A stretch of DNA of 64,000 bases from an uncultured candidate division Zixibacteria bacterium (lineage in GTDB: Bacteria; Zixibacteria; MSB-5A5; GN15; PGXB01), in contig CALAMC010000067.1 of the NCBI GenBank assembly GCA_937925655.1, positions 13,173-77,172 on the forward strand, written 5' to 3'. This document shows, one piece after another, positions 1-9,544 of this stretch. The position numbers and the translations under genes were made by a program. Under the pieces are notes generated by a model. It ran no database searches and was not told the DNA's origin. It saw only the letters and a list, made by a program, of their open reading frames with translations. Each line of letters starts with the position of its first letter. Position 1 is the stretch's first letter.

Positions 1-1699
1 CGGTTTCGGAAAAATATACACGGTAGCCTTCGAAATCATTGCGGTTGAGAAACGGATCCGGGTTAGTTTCGCTGGCCAGTCCATTCCAGCGGACCTCGAT
101 AAACCCGGTGTTAAACTCATCGACCCCCGGGAGAGGTGAAAATTCGGGAGCGGTGGGTGGGGCCGCTCCGACAAAATCCGGGATGCCATCGCCGGAGTAA
201 AAGAGAGTGTCATTGCGAATGTATTTGTACACGGAATCATAAATGGTGTCGCTGGCCAGATAAATGGTATCGATGTAATCGAGGACATAGCCGGCCTGGC
301 GGATATGATACTTGCCCTTGAAGCCATCGCCGTCGGTATCGACTCCGGGGTTGTCATAAACCCATGATGCCCAGAGGGCGTTCAGGGCGAGGTCATCGAG
401 ATGTCGGGTGGCGCCGCCGAATTCTGCGGCCCAGCTGCCCTGCCAGTAATTCTGACCCATGACGACGGCAAAAGTGAAATTAACAGTTCCGCCGGGATAG
501 AGTTTATGGGGGCCAGTGGCAAGGACATACATGATATTGGAGCCTTCCCACACCGGCTCGGTCGGCGGAGGCATCCAGCCGTCGGCGGTGAAATCGCGCC
601 AGCTGTCAATGAGGTCATAATCCACTTCATGATTGGACATGATATAGTATTTATCGGCGTCGGACGCGGGATCGCCGTAGTAGCCGCGAAACTGCCGCAG
701 GGTTTGGCCGGGCATCGGTTTTTTGCGCGGCCCCCAGGACCAATAGTCGGTCGTATAATCGACCGCCCACCAGTTGAATGAGAAGTTGTGCTCTTGCGGA
801 ACGGGCCGCAACAGCATAACACCAGCGGCGGAGGTGGCCCCGAAAAGCCCCTGGAATTGGCCAGAAACCGGATCCGGATCGCCGTTGTTATCTGCGGCCC
901 AGGCAATATTAAAAGTATCACGAAGGCCGCTCAAGTAGGGCGATGGGAAATCCTTCAAAAAGCCGACAATATCGTCGCTTCCCCCAAACGGCCCGCCGAC
1001 GCGGTGGACACTGTTGTCGACGAACAGCCCGATATAGACGCCGTTTATATCGCGCAGAGTAATATTGGACACTTCCAAGTCGAAAAGAATGAAGTCTTCG
1101 GCGTAGTTATATCCCCAGGCGTAGCTTTTCTGTGTGACTCTGACGCCGATCGGGATATGAATACGGCGGCTGAAGATATCATAACCCGTCCAACGATAAT
1201 CCCACAGGGTGTCGCAATAGTAAGAAATGAAATCCTGATGAGAAACGGCGCTGTCGAAATCGATCTGTTGCGGTTCGAGGATTGAGCGGCGTTTTATTTC
1301 GTTGACCGGGATAGTATCCGGCCAGAACTCGCTCTGGATGTACCAGTCCTGCCAGCCGGCCGTCGAAACCAGTGTATCTCGCCCGACTATGGCGCCCACC
1401 CAGAGTTGCATTTCGTTGAGGTAATTGACATTCAATCCCTGCGGATACGAAAGAGCGGGGGCCTGCAATCCAGTAGCCGGGTCATGGACAGGTTGCGAAG
1501 TGCCCAGTCCGAACTGGCCGAAATTGGATACGGTCATGGCTATCAGGCCAACATTATGGACGGCTACTCTTTTAAGTAATATTTCGGCTTCGTTAAAGCT
1601 GGCGCGGGTTTTAATATCCCGATATTCCTGACGTGCCATGGCCGGGGGGAAAATAATAATGACGATCATTATGACCAGACAAAATATTCTAAGAATCAT
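1..1699 (-). CDS. Secreted T9SS-type paralogue, 3'-truncated by window edge
   Basis: This reading frame is open from an ATG at 1699 to the window edge, giving 566 codons of an incomplete gene. It begins with a hydrophobic signal peptide (about residues 1-22, ending PPAMA). It shares landmark motifs with the two genes upstream: FGQFGLG, WVGAIVGRDTLVS, FNWW, GPRK, DKYYIM, ASWVYDNP, GDGIPDFVGA and NDFEGYRVYFS. The start is backed by an AAGAAGG ribosome site. Only 21 bases separate it from the stop of the previous gene, so the two are probably cotranscribed. The C-terminal sorting domain seen in its paralogues would lie outside the window. The biochemical role is unknown; export to the cell surface or medium is inferred. 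Confidence 0.85.
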   Translation of the reverse strand, partial: MILRIFCLVIMIVIIIFPPAMARQEYRDIKTRASFNEAEILLKRVAVHNVGLIAMTVSNFGQFGLGTSQPVHDPATGLQAPALSYPQGLNVNYLNEMQLWVGAIVGRDTLVSTAGWQDWYIQSEFWPDTIPVNEIKRRSILEPQQIDFDSAVSHQDFISYYCDTLWDYRWTGYDIFSRRIHIPIGVRVTQKSYAWGYNYAEDFILFDLEVSNITLRDINGVYIGLFVDNSVHRVGGPFGGSDDIVGFLKDFPSPYLSGLRDTFNIAWAADNNGDPDPVSGQFQGLFGATSAAGVMLLRPVPQEHNFSFNWWAVDYTTDYWSWGPRKKPMPGQTLRQFRGYYGDPASDADKYYIMSNHEVDYDLIDSWRDFTADGWMPPPTEPVWEGSNIMYVLATGPHKLYPGGTVNFTFAVVMGQNYWQGSWAAEFGGATRHLDDLALNALWASWVYDNPGVDTDGDGFKGKYHIRQAGYVLDYIDTIYLASDTIYDSVYKYIRNDTLFYSGDGIPDFVGAAPPTAPEFSPLPGVDEFNTGFIEVRWNGLASETNPDPFLNRNDFEGYRVYFSET

Positions 1700-1720
1700 G
1701 GGGTGCCTTCTTGGTGCCAA

Positions 1721-4366
1721 TCATAATATAATGACAATCTTGCCCAACTGGTTGCCCATCGCGGACTCAACCGAATAATAATAAATGCCGGAAACTATCG
1801 CCTGCGTATTTCGGGTTATCAGGTCCCATGTTTCGTGCATCGCCTGCGGGTTTCCAGGCGGGACGTCGTGCTCAATCTGCCTGACGAGGTCGCCATCGAG
1901 CGTGAAAATACGAATGGTGCACTTATGAGGAAGGTTGGCAAAATGAATGGCCCGGGTGCGTTCAGGGGGCAGGGAGACGTTGACGGCTCCCTCCAGCCCC
2001 ATAGCGCGATAATTGGCATCTATACGATAGGGGTTCGGATACACGATGACATTGAGTCCTTTATCTTCCACCATGGGCGCCGAATTTTGCGGGTATTCGG
2101 CAACCATATTAAGGAGCGGGCTTGATTCCAGAGAGGTAAGCCCGGAACGGGGAGACCCGTAATCGAAAGCGGTAACCGTTACATAGTACATTAACGACGG
2201 TAACAGGTCGCGGAGGATAAACTTATACTCGAAGTATTTGAATTGTCTATTTTCGGTCAGTTCTTCGGGGTAATAAAGGGCCGCCGAATCGAGGTCCAAA
2301 ACGGTCGGAAACGGCTGGTCCGGAAATACTTTATGAATAAAGAAGGTATCAAGCAGATTACTCTGATTCCAGTCCTGCCGGGTGAAATAGAAGATGGAGT
2401 CCTCACCGAAAGGATTGGATACCCAGAGGGGGTTATCGACGTTATGTACGATAGGATCGAAACCGTCGCCGTACATTGCTTTCAATTGATCCATCGTGAA
2501 AGGAATGTCGAGCAGTTCCCATGCCTGATGATTGCGTACATAGGTCCAGCGATTGAAGTTTTCCCGGTCATAGGTATTAAGCAAGACAAAGTCCTGCATG
2601 CGGGGTGTCATGGAGTACATAACGCGATAACCTTCGAAATCAAGGTCCCCGGAAAATCTGTCCGGGGTCATTTCGCTGGCGAATCCATTCCAGCGGATTA
2701 TCAAACGACCGCGATTGAGGTAATCGACTTCCGGGAATACTCGTAAAACCGGTGCCGGGGGGGGTTGGGCACCGACAAAATCGGGAACCCCGTCGCCTTC
2801 GTACCAGGTCGTATCACAGGAACCGTAAATAACGGTAGTTTCCGGCGGGAAGACTTGATCATTTATTTCAAGGGTCGTATCAAGGCAGCAAATTCTATAC
2901 TTGCCGAAATATTTATCGCCGTTGCTGTCATAGTTTGGATTATCATAAATGAAGGAGGCCCATCGGGAATTATAAGCCATACTGTCGAAATTGAGGGAAT
3001 TATAAAACGTCTCCGGTTGCAGGGGACTAAAAAGGTTTTTGAAATTATCGGGCCCGGTATGAAACGCGGCGGCACAAATATATGCGAAGGAAACAGGAAG
3101 AACCTCGCCCGGCGACAGGTTGAAAGGGCCAAAGGATAAAAGGAATCGGGCGTCGAAACCGTTAGCGTAATCGGTTGCGGAGGTGGGGGGCGGCAGCCAG
3201 CCGCCGGCCGTATGGTCTTTAGCGGTAAACATCTGGTCATAATCGAATTCTTTATTCTGCATTATATAATACTTGTTCCGGTCTCCCAGAGGGGTTCCCA
3301 AAACTCCGCTCATGTCGCGAAAAGGATGCTCCGGTGTACCCGATTTGCGCGGACCAAAATCGAGAGCGGCACTGCTGTAATTGGTAATCCACCAATTGAA
3401 GGAGTATTCCAGTGAATCAGAAGGGGTTCTGACGACACGGACTCCGGCCACGCTACGACAACTGGTGGTAGTAAAATTGCCGGATTCATCGGGATCGCCG
3501 TCATTATCCATTATATAGGCAACGTTGATGGTATCCCTAAAATCGCAGGGTGACTCGACGGGATGATCCACACGGAACCCGCAGATGTCATCTTCATATC
3601 CCCCCGAACCGAAATTGGATTCATGGTGGACGTCACCATCCACGTAAATAGCCATATAGACCTTATCAAGGTCACGTCGTCCGATATTTTTGATGGAATA
3701 ATCGAACAACAAAAAATCGCTGGCATACGAATAACTCCAGGCGTAACTTCTCTGAATGACCTCGATGTTCAGCGGACGGTGCGGCCGGCCATCATAACGG
3801 TCGGTACTGACGTAAGACGCATTGGTCAAAGTATCGGCATAAACGGCAATGATGTCCTGTTCCGATTTAGCCTGGGGGTGATAAAAGTAATGGCTGGGTT
3901 CAATTGATCGGTATTCGATTTCCCCGAAAGGGTACGAAGCCGGCCAGAATTCGACCACGCTATAATAGTCATCGACGCCGATGGAAACCAGCGTATCTCT
4001 ACCGACAATCGCCCCAATCCAGAATCCGCCGACGTACAGGTGTTCGATTTGACTATTGGTCGGGAAATAACAAGACGGGGCCTGGTTACCGGTCAGCGGG
4101 TCGGATTGGGCACCAAGGTAGCCGAGACCGAACTGCCCGATATTGGTTACGGTCAGATTGACGTTGTTGATATTATGTACGGCAATCGAAACATAGGGTT
4201 CACCGGAAGCCGTAGTTTTCAATAACCGTGTTCCGGGACGAAGGTATGAATTTTGCTTGGGGGATTCGAAGGCCGTCGCATCGTGAATACATAAAAAAAT
4301 AAAAGGAATACATAACGCCATTATAAGAAGCACTTGCAATTTATATTGAAACGGCGACTGGTTCAT
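1721..4366 (-). CDS. Secreted beta-rich protein with T9SS-like C-terminal sorting domain (paralogue 2)
   Basis: This is a protein of about 881 residues with an N-terminal signal segment and no catalytic motif I recognise. The middle part carries the family motifs WIGAIVGRDTLVS, RVVRTPSDSLEYSFNWW, GPRK, DRNKYYIM and FEGYR. A fibronectin-like or FlgD-like Ig segment follows. The last 95 residues begin with VYPNPYR and end SGIYYYSVES...GKIVIIL, the pattern of type-A sorting domains recognised by the Bacteroidetes type IX secretion system. I place the start at 4366 (MNQSPFQ), which gives a clean charged n-region; an in-frame ATG 24 bases upstream at 4390 is possible, and neither has a strong ribosome site. 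It lies between paralogue 3 and the truncated paralogue 1. Surface attachment is inferred and function is unknown. Confidence 0.85.
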   Translation of the reverse strand: MNQSPFQYKLQVLLIMALCIPFIFLCIHDATAFESPKQNSYLRPGTRLLKTTASGEPYVSIAVHNINNVNLTVTNIGQFGLGYLGAQSDPLTGNQAPSCYFPTNSQIEHLYVGGFWIGAIVGRDTLVSIGVDDYYSVVEFWPASYPFGEIEYRSIEPSHYFYHPQAKSEQDIIAVYADTLTNASYVSTDRYDGRPHRPLNIEVIQRSYAWSYSYASDFLLFDYSIKNIGRRDLDKVYMAIYVDGDVHHESNFGSGGYEDDICGFRVDHPVESPCDFRDTINVAYIMDNDGDPDESGNFTTTSCRSVAGVRVVRTPSDSLEYSFNWWITNYSSAALDFGPRKSGTPEHPFRDMSGVLGTPLGDRNKYYIMQNKEFDYDQMFTAKDHTAGGWLPPPTSATDYANGFDARFLLSFGPFNLSPGEVLPVSFAYICAAAFHTGPDNFKNLFSPLQPETFYNSLNFDSMAYNSRWASFIYDNPNYDSNGDKYFGKYRICCLDTTLEINDQVFPPETTVIYGSCDTTWYEGDGVPDFVGAQPPPAPVLRVFPEVDYLNRGRLIIRWNGFASEMTPDRFSGDLDFEGYRVMYSMTPRMQDFVLLNTYDRENFNRWTYVRNHQAWELLDIPFTMDQLKAMYGDGFDPIVHNVDNPLWVSNPFGEDSIFYFTRQDWNQSNLLDTFFIHKVFPDQPFPTVLDLDSAALYYPEELTENRQFKYFEYKFILRDLLPSLMYYVTVTAFDYGSPRSGLTSLESSPLLNMVAEYPQNSAPMVEDKGLNVIVYPNPYRIDANYRAMGLEGAVNVSLPPERTRAIHFANLPHKCTIRIFTLDGDLVRQIEHDVPPGNPQAMHETWDLITRNTQAIVSGIYYYSVESAMGNQLGKIVIIL

Positions 4367-4438
4367 TTTGACGAATGCCCCAATAATCATAATTCAAGGC
4401 GTCACGGTCAAAGAGAAGTCGGCGACCGGGCAGATATG

Positions 4439-4467
4439 GAAAAGGCGGGTCGTATCCGACCCGCCTT
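4439..4467 (-). terminator. Hairpin terminator after paralogue 3
   Basis: An 11-bp perfect stem (4442-4452 with 4457-4467) closes a 4-base loop and is followed on the minus strand by a short T run. It lies just past the stop of the 4479-7148 gene. The T run is weak, so read-through into the next paralogue is likely. Confidence 0.6.
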
Positions 4468-4478
4468 CCCGAAGAAGA

Positions 4479-7148
4479 TTAGAATATGATAACAATTTTA
4501 CCCACCTGATTGCCATATTCGGATTCCACCGAATACAAATAAATTCCGGAAGCAACCGCCTGGGTGTTACGGGTAATCAAATCCCACGTGGCATGCATGC
4601 TTTGCGGGGAGTCTTTCGGCATGTCATGATCAATTTGCCGCACCAGGTCACCATCGATGGTAAAAATGCGGATGGTGCACTTATGCGGCAGGTTGGCAAA
4701 ATGTATCGCCCGCCTGCGGTCGGGAGAAGTATTAGTCGGGTCAGCATTGCGTCCCTCAAATCCCCCGCCTTCAGAACCTTGATAATTGGCGTCGATGCGA
4801 TACGGATTGGGATAGACGACGACATCGAGACCCTTTTCCAGCACGGCCGTATTGCTAAATTGGGCATACTCGGCGATCATGTTACGGTTGAGTGCGGTTT
4901 CCAATGAAGGCAAACCGCTTGTCGGCGAACCATAATCGAAGGCGGTTACGGCCACATAGTACAATTGTGAGGGCAACAGCTTGCGAATGGTGTATTCATA
5001 TTCGTAGTATCTCAAATAACCGTCATCGGTGAAACATTCGGGATGCAGGGCTCTGGCAGAATCGAGGTTATCGTTATAGGCAAAATGGGGCATAGTATCA
5101 TTCGGGTATTTCTTATGAATCAACATAGTATCCAGATAATTCGACTGGTTCCAATCCTGGGGGGAAAACCAGTAATATTGTGCATCCCCCACATCATAGT
5201 ACAAATTATCGCGGGTATACAGCTCCGGATTGAATCCCGCGCCGTACATCTCCTGCAATTGCTCAAGAGTGAAAGGGATTTCCCGGATAACCCATATTTC
5301 ATTGGTTTGATCATATTCCCAGCGGTTGAAATCTTCGATATCATACGAAGTCAAAAAGACGAACTGGTCGGGATCGGATGAAAGAGAGTAGTAAATACGA
5401 TAGCCTTCGAAATCATATTCCTGACTGAAATTATCCGGAGTCTTTTCGGATAAAAACCCGTTGAAGCGAATTTTGAGCTCACCCTCGTTAAAATCGTTAA
5501 TGGTCGGGATGACCCAGAATTTGGGCGGTTCGGGTGGACGCGCGCCTTCAAAGTCGGGGACACCGTCGCCTTCATACCACATAGTGTCGGCGTCAATGCA
5601 AACGGTGAGAGTTTCGGTGACGAAGGGATCCAGCGAGATGGTATCTATTTGCGTGCCTTCGGCCTTGCAGCAGACGCGGTATTTTCCGAAAAACTTATTC
5701 CCGTTGGTATCACGATTGGGATTGTCATAAATCCATGAGGCCCACACCGAATTCAAACCGAGATCGGTGAAATCAAGAGCATCATAGTAAGTTTGAGGCG
5801 TTTGGCTATTCCACAATCTCTGGAAATCTTCGCAGTCCCGGTGGAAATTCCTTCCGCCAACATAGGCCAGACTGACCCGAAGGACCTCGCCGGGAGAAAT
5901 GTTGAAAGGTCCGAAGGACAGCAAGTAGCGGGTATCATAACCGTCGGCGAAATCGCCGGCCTGACCCGATGGGGGAAGCCAGCCGTCGGCCGTTTGATCC
6001 ACAGCGCTGAAAATCTGATCATAGTCGAATTCTTCATGCCGCATTATATAATATTTATTACGGTCACCTTCCGGGGTGCCCAAGAAGCCGCCGAAATCCC
6101 GGAACGGATCGGTGGTCGTGCCGGCTTTACGCGGGCCAAAATCAAGTCCGGGATTTCCATTGGAGATCCACCAATTGAAAGAATATTTCAAAGAATCGGA
6201 AGGAGTTCTAACGACGCGGGTTCCCGTAACATGGGGCACGTCGAAGCCGCCGGGGCAGGTAATCGAAGGGTCATTAACCCGTCCGTCGTTATCGGCGATC
6301 CAAGCGATGTTAATGGTGTCGATGAAGCCGCAGGCGGGATCGATATTGGGCATCGGGGTCGGGATGGCCCTTTTGAAACCGCAAATGTCATCGGCAAATT
6401 CCTGGCCCTGGGAGTTGGTCGGGCCGACGTCGCCATCGACATAGATGCCCATGTACACCTTTTCCAACTCCCGGCGTCCGATGCTTTTAATCGCATAATC
6501 AAATAGAATGAAATCTTCGGCGTAGCTATATGACCACCCCAGGCTCTTTTGCGTAATTTCTATATTCAGTGGTTGATGCGGACGTCCGTCAACCCCGTCA
6601 TTAGCGACATAACTGGGGTCGGTAAGGGTATCAGTATAGCGGGCGATGAAATCCTGCTCTGACAGGGCTCCGGCCGCAATGTCCTCCGCGTTGGAAATAC
6701 TTAACCTTCTAATATCGCCATTTAGGGCACACGGGGCGGGCCACATTTCGCGGGTAAGCTGCCAGCCGTCGGCGCCCACCGACACCAGAGTATCTCTCCC
6801 GACGATAGAGCCGATCCAGAATGCGCCGGCGAAAAGGTAGGTATTGGTGGTCGGATAGGGGTAAGCGGCAGAACGAGCGACTTCCCCGGTAACGGGGTCA
6901 ACGCCGCTTGATCCGGGCAAAAATCCTGTTCCGAAATGGCCCTGGTTGGTTATACACAGGCCCATTTTATTAATAGTATGCATGCCCAGAGTGGCGCATG
7001 GAACAGCATCGATGTTAGGTTTGTAGAAAGTGTTAGGACCGAGTTCATCGGGCTGGAAATTCCCGCGCGCGAACAGGCTTACGGAAACCAGACATAGAAT
7101 CAGGGTTGCAACGGCAGTCGATTTTGCCCGATATTTCAGGGAATTCAT
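4479..7148 (-). CDS. Secreted beta-rich protein with T9SS-like C-terminal sorting domain (paralogue 3)
   Basis: This 889-residue exported protein is the first gene of the three-paralogue set. The signal peptide covers about residues 1-29 (ending SLFARG). Family motifs include GHFGTGF, WIGSIVGRDTLVSVG, DSLKYSFNWW, GPRKAG, GDRNKYYIM, ASWIYDNPN, MWYEGDGVPDF and YDFEGYRIYYS. The C-terminal domain starts near residue 790 (VVYPNPYRIDANY) and ends SGIYLYSVES...GKIVIIF, as in T9SS or FlgD-like sorting domains. A GGAGGGTGGAGA ribosome site precedes the ATG. Several cysteine-bearing loops (KYRVCC, TVCIDADT) are not strictly shared with the shorter paralogue 1. No enzyme motif was found; a structural or binding role at the cell surface is the best guess. 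Confidence 0.87.
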   Translation of the reverse strand: MNSLKYRAKSTAVATLILCLVSVSLFARGNFQPDELGPNTFYKPNIDAVPCATLGMHTINKMGLCITNQGHFGTGFLPGSSGVDPVTGEVARSAAYPYPTTNTYLFAGAFWIGSIVGRDTLVSVGADGWQLTREMWPAPCALNGDIRRLSISNAEDIAAGALSEQDFIARYTDTLTDPSYVANDGVDGRPHQPLNIEITQKSLGWSYSYAEDFILFDYAIKSIGRRELEKVYMGIYVDGDVGPTNSQGQEFADDICGFKRAIPTPMPNIDPACGFIDTINIAWIADNDGRVNDPSITCPGGFDVPHVTGTRVVRTPSDSLKYSFNWWISNGNPGLDFGPRKAGTTTDPFRDFGGFLGTPEGDRNKYYIMRHEEFDYDQIFSAVDQTADGWLPPSGQAGDFADGYDTRYLLSFGPFNISPGEVLRVSLAYVGGRNFHRDCEDFQRLWNSQTPQTYYDALDFTDLGLNSVWASWIYDNPNRDTNGNKFFGKYRVCCKAEGTQIDTISLDPFVTETLTVCIDADTMWYEGDGVPDFEGARPPEPPKFWVIPTINDFNEGELKIRFNGFLSEKTPDNFSQEYDFEGYRIYYSLSSDPDQFVFLTSYDIEDFNRWEYDQTNEIWVIREIPFTLEQLQEMYGAGFNPELYTRDNLYYDVGDAQYYWFSPQDWNQSNYLDTMLIHKKYPNDTMPHFAYNDNLDSARALHPECFTDDGYLRYYEYEYTIRKLLPSQLYYVAVTAFDYGSPTSGLPSLETALNRNMIAEYAQFSNTAVLEKGLDVVVYPNPYRIDANYQGSEGGGFEGRNADPTNTSPDRRRAIHFANLPHKCTIRIFTIDGDLVRQIDHDMPKDSPQSMHATWDLITRNTQAVASGIYLYSVESEYGNQVGKIVIIF

Positions 7149-7351
7149 TCTCCACCCTCCAAGTTTATTTAAAGCTCTTTTTTCCCAATTTTACAATCTC
7201 TAATTTTAGCACATACATGTGCAAAACGCAAGTCCGAAAACGTTAAAAGCGCAAGTTTTTGTGTGAGGGTAAAAGGCAAAAACAAGAGGCAATTTCTTTA
7301 TATATTACGTTTCACCGGTCAAAAAATCAAATAAATTCGAAAGATGAATAA

Positions 7352-7379
7352 TAAAAAAGCCGCCTGTTGAAGGCGGCTT
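7352..7379 (-). terminator. Rho-independent terminator of the M16 pair
   Basis: A 9-bp stem (7357-7365 with 7371-7379) has a 5-base loop and runs into a six-T tract on the minus strand. It lies 22 bases beyond the stop of the M16-like gene. Confidence 0.85.
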
Positions 7380-7401
7380 AATATAAGCGTCAGGCGAGTC
7401 T

Positions 7402-9534
7402 TCAGGGTCTGTCAAACGTATTTGCGGGGATGGTCGGGTTAATTTCATAAGATTCCACCACTATATCCATGACCTTATTGCCCTCGGATTCGACCGATGT
7501 GGCAAAGGGGATTTTAACTCCGGAAACGTCGCGATAATCGTCCATTAATACCGTCAAGTTACCCGGACCCATCATGGTTTCGCCAAAATACATTTTGCCG
7601 ACCGGCAGGCCGGATTTGGCATCCAAGGCCAGTTTATAGGAATTTTTGCCGTCGAGAGAAACGATATTTACAATATTGACAGCTTTGTTCCCGATTTTAC
7701 CCTCACCGACATATATGGCTTTAAAATCGGGTTTTTGGCAGTTTCTAAACAGCAACAATTGATTCCTAAATCTTTCCTGTTTGCCGTCGGCAACTTGACC
7801 GGCCGGGATATCGGCCACGTTCGGTCCCTGGGCCATCCAGCCGGTTTCGCCGTCAATAACCGAAATCATTTCGCCCATCGGAGTCGAGATGATTTCTTTT
7901 TCTTTGTCCGGGAGGACAAAAATGGATTTGACACCGATTGTCATATTTCCCTGGGGAGTGATGATCGTGACATTTTGTTTGGATGAGGTGGCGTTGATTT
8001 TGGCAAAATTGGCGACCCCGCCGCAGGCTATAGCCGCTTTGTTAATCAGATCCATGCCTTTTGCCAAAGATTCCTCGTCTTCGGTTATTTCTTCGGCCAC
8101 CTGTCCGCTGGGAATGGTAATGTCAACGTCGGTGACTTCGCCCAAGCTTGAAAGCGGCTTATCATAATTTTCAGGCATGCCAACGACGACGATTTTAAGT
8201 TCATCAGGATGAAAACGGCGTCTGGCGACATCGACAACATCCTCCGGAGTGACATTTTCAATCTTATCCTTGAGAGTGAACAGAAAATCCTGTGGAAAAT
8301 TATAGTAATCATACGTCATCATGCGGTTGATAATTTCGCCTTTGGAATCGAATTGAAATACGAACGAGTTCAGAAATGAGTCTTTGGCCCGCTTCATTTC
8401 TTGTGGGGTGGGCGGGTCGGTTTGCATGCGGCGGATTTCGGCCTGCATGGTTTCGATGGCTTCGGCGGTGGAGCCGAATTTGGTTATGGCATAGGCATAG
8501 AAGATTCCGGGATAGGCGATATTGGTCGAATAATTTCCGGCCGTTGAATAGGCCAGACCGCGGCGAGAACGCACCTCGTTAAAGATACGGCCGCCGTCGG
8601 AACTGCCCAGGATAGTGTTCGCCACGGTGATGGCGAAATAGTCGGGATCACCGGTCAAGCCCCCGATATGTCCGACCAGAACACTCGACTGGGTGATATC
8701 ATCTTTAACAATGCTGTAGATACCGGGTTTATATTGATAATCCACCGCCGGCGGAGCCGGGACGGGTCCGGATCCTCTGGACCAATCGCCGAAATATTTC
8801 TCAATTTTCTGCAACATTTCGGCCTTGTTAAAGTCACCCCAAAGGGCAATCTGAATGTTTTCAGGGGTCACATATTGTTTGTGAAAGGCAAGCATATCAT
8901 CGCGTGTTATAGAATTAACGGTGGCGTATTCGGTATGGCGGGCATAAGGAGAATCCTCACCGTAAATGGCCTTTTTAAATTCGCGGATGCAAATGGTAAA
9001 GGGTTCGTCGTTGCGGGACGAGATATTGGTCCGTTCAGCGCTTTTGGCGATACCGATTTTATCTTCAGCGAATTGTGGAGTACGAAGAACATCGGCCAGG
9101 ATTTCCAGACCGGTATCCACGTAATCGGAAAGAATGTTCATGCCCGCGTTGCCGCCGATATTATCGAAGCCGGTTTCCACCGAGGCGCCGAGCGATTCGA
9201 GGATTTCGTCGATTTCATCACCGGACATGCGGGCGGTTCCGCCGGTCCGCATGACTTGTCCGACAAGTGATGCAAGTCCGATTTTATCGGCCGGTTCGAG
9301 GTAACTTCCAGCGGCCATTCGGACGGACGCCCGGACCAGGGGAAGCTCATGGTCTTCGAGTAGATAGACTCGAATACCATTGTCCAGCGTAACCTTTTCG
9401 ATGTCGGGCATTTTGATTTCGTTGAGGGGCGGGTATTTCAATTTATCGACCGTTCGCGCGGCCATTCCTGTGGTGCCCAAGAGCAATACCGAGACAACCA
9501 GGAAATAAATACAGCATTTGTTGGGCCTGTTCAT
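7402..9534 (-). CDS. M16-like inactive protease subunit fused to a LolA-like domain
   Basis: This 710-residue exported protein has a signal peptide (about 1-25) and then two M16 (insulinase/pitrilysin) domains over roughly residues 45-480. Where active members have HxxEH this protein reads GLASLVGQVMRTGG, so it cannot bind zinc. It keeps the Arg/Tyr-type substrate motif RSRRGLAYSTAG in the second domain, typical of the non-catalytic partner in two-chain M16B enzymes. Residues about 500-710 form an extra beta-rich region resembling LolA-type outer-membrane lipoprotein carriers. The start at 9534 is chosen because AAGGAGAT sits just upstream and because the longer frame (from 9570) would overlap the preceding gene. 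It lies 10 bases behind the active subunit, so the two should form a heterodimer in the periplasm. Confidence 0.88.
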   Translation of the reverse strand: MNRPNKCCIYFLVVSVLLLGTTGMAARTVDKLKYPPLNEIKMPDIEKVTLDNGIRVYLLEDHELPLVRASVRMAAGSYLEPADKIGLASLVGQVMRTGGTARMSGDEIDEILESLGASVETGFDNIGGNAGMNILSDYVDTGLEILADVLRTPQFAEDKIGIAKSAERTNISSRNDEPFTICIREFKKAIYGEDSPYARHTEYATVNSITRDDMLAFHKQYVTPENIQIALWGDFNKAEMLQKIEKYFGDWSRGSGPVPAPPAVDYQYKPGIYSIVKDDITQSSVLVGHIGGLTGDPDYFAITVANTILGSSDGGRIFNEVRSRRGLAYSTAGNYSTNIAYPGIFYAYAITKFGSTAEAIETMQAEIRRMQTDPPTPQEMKRAKDSFLNSFVFQFDSKGEIINRMMTYDYYNFPQDFLFTLKDKIENVTPEDVVDVARRRFHPDELKIVVVGMPENYDKPLSSLGEVTDVDITIPSGQVAEEITEDEESLAKGMDLINKAAIACGGVANFAKINATSSKQNVTIITPQGNMTIGVKSIFVLPDKEKEIISTPMGEMISVIDGETGWMAQGPNVADIPAGQVADGKQERFRNQLLLFRNCQKPDFKAIYVGEGKIGNKAVNIVNIVSLDGKNSYKLALDAKSGLPVGKMYFGETMMGPGNLTVLMDDYRDVSGVKIPFATSVESEGNKVMDIVVESYEINPTIPANTFDRP

Positions 9535-9544
9535 GATTATCTCC

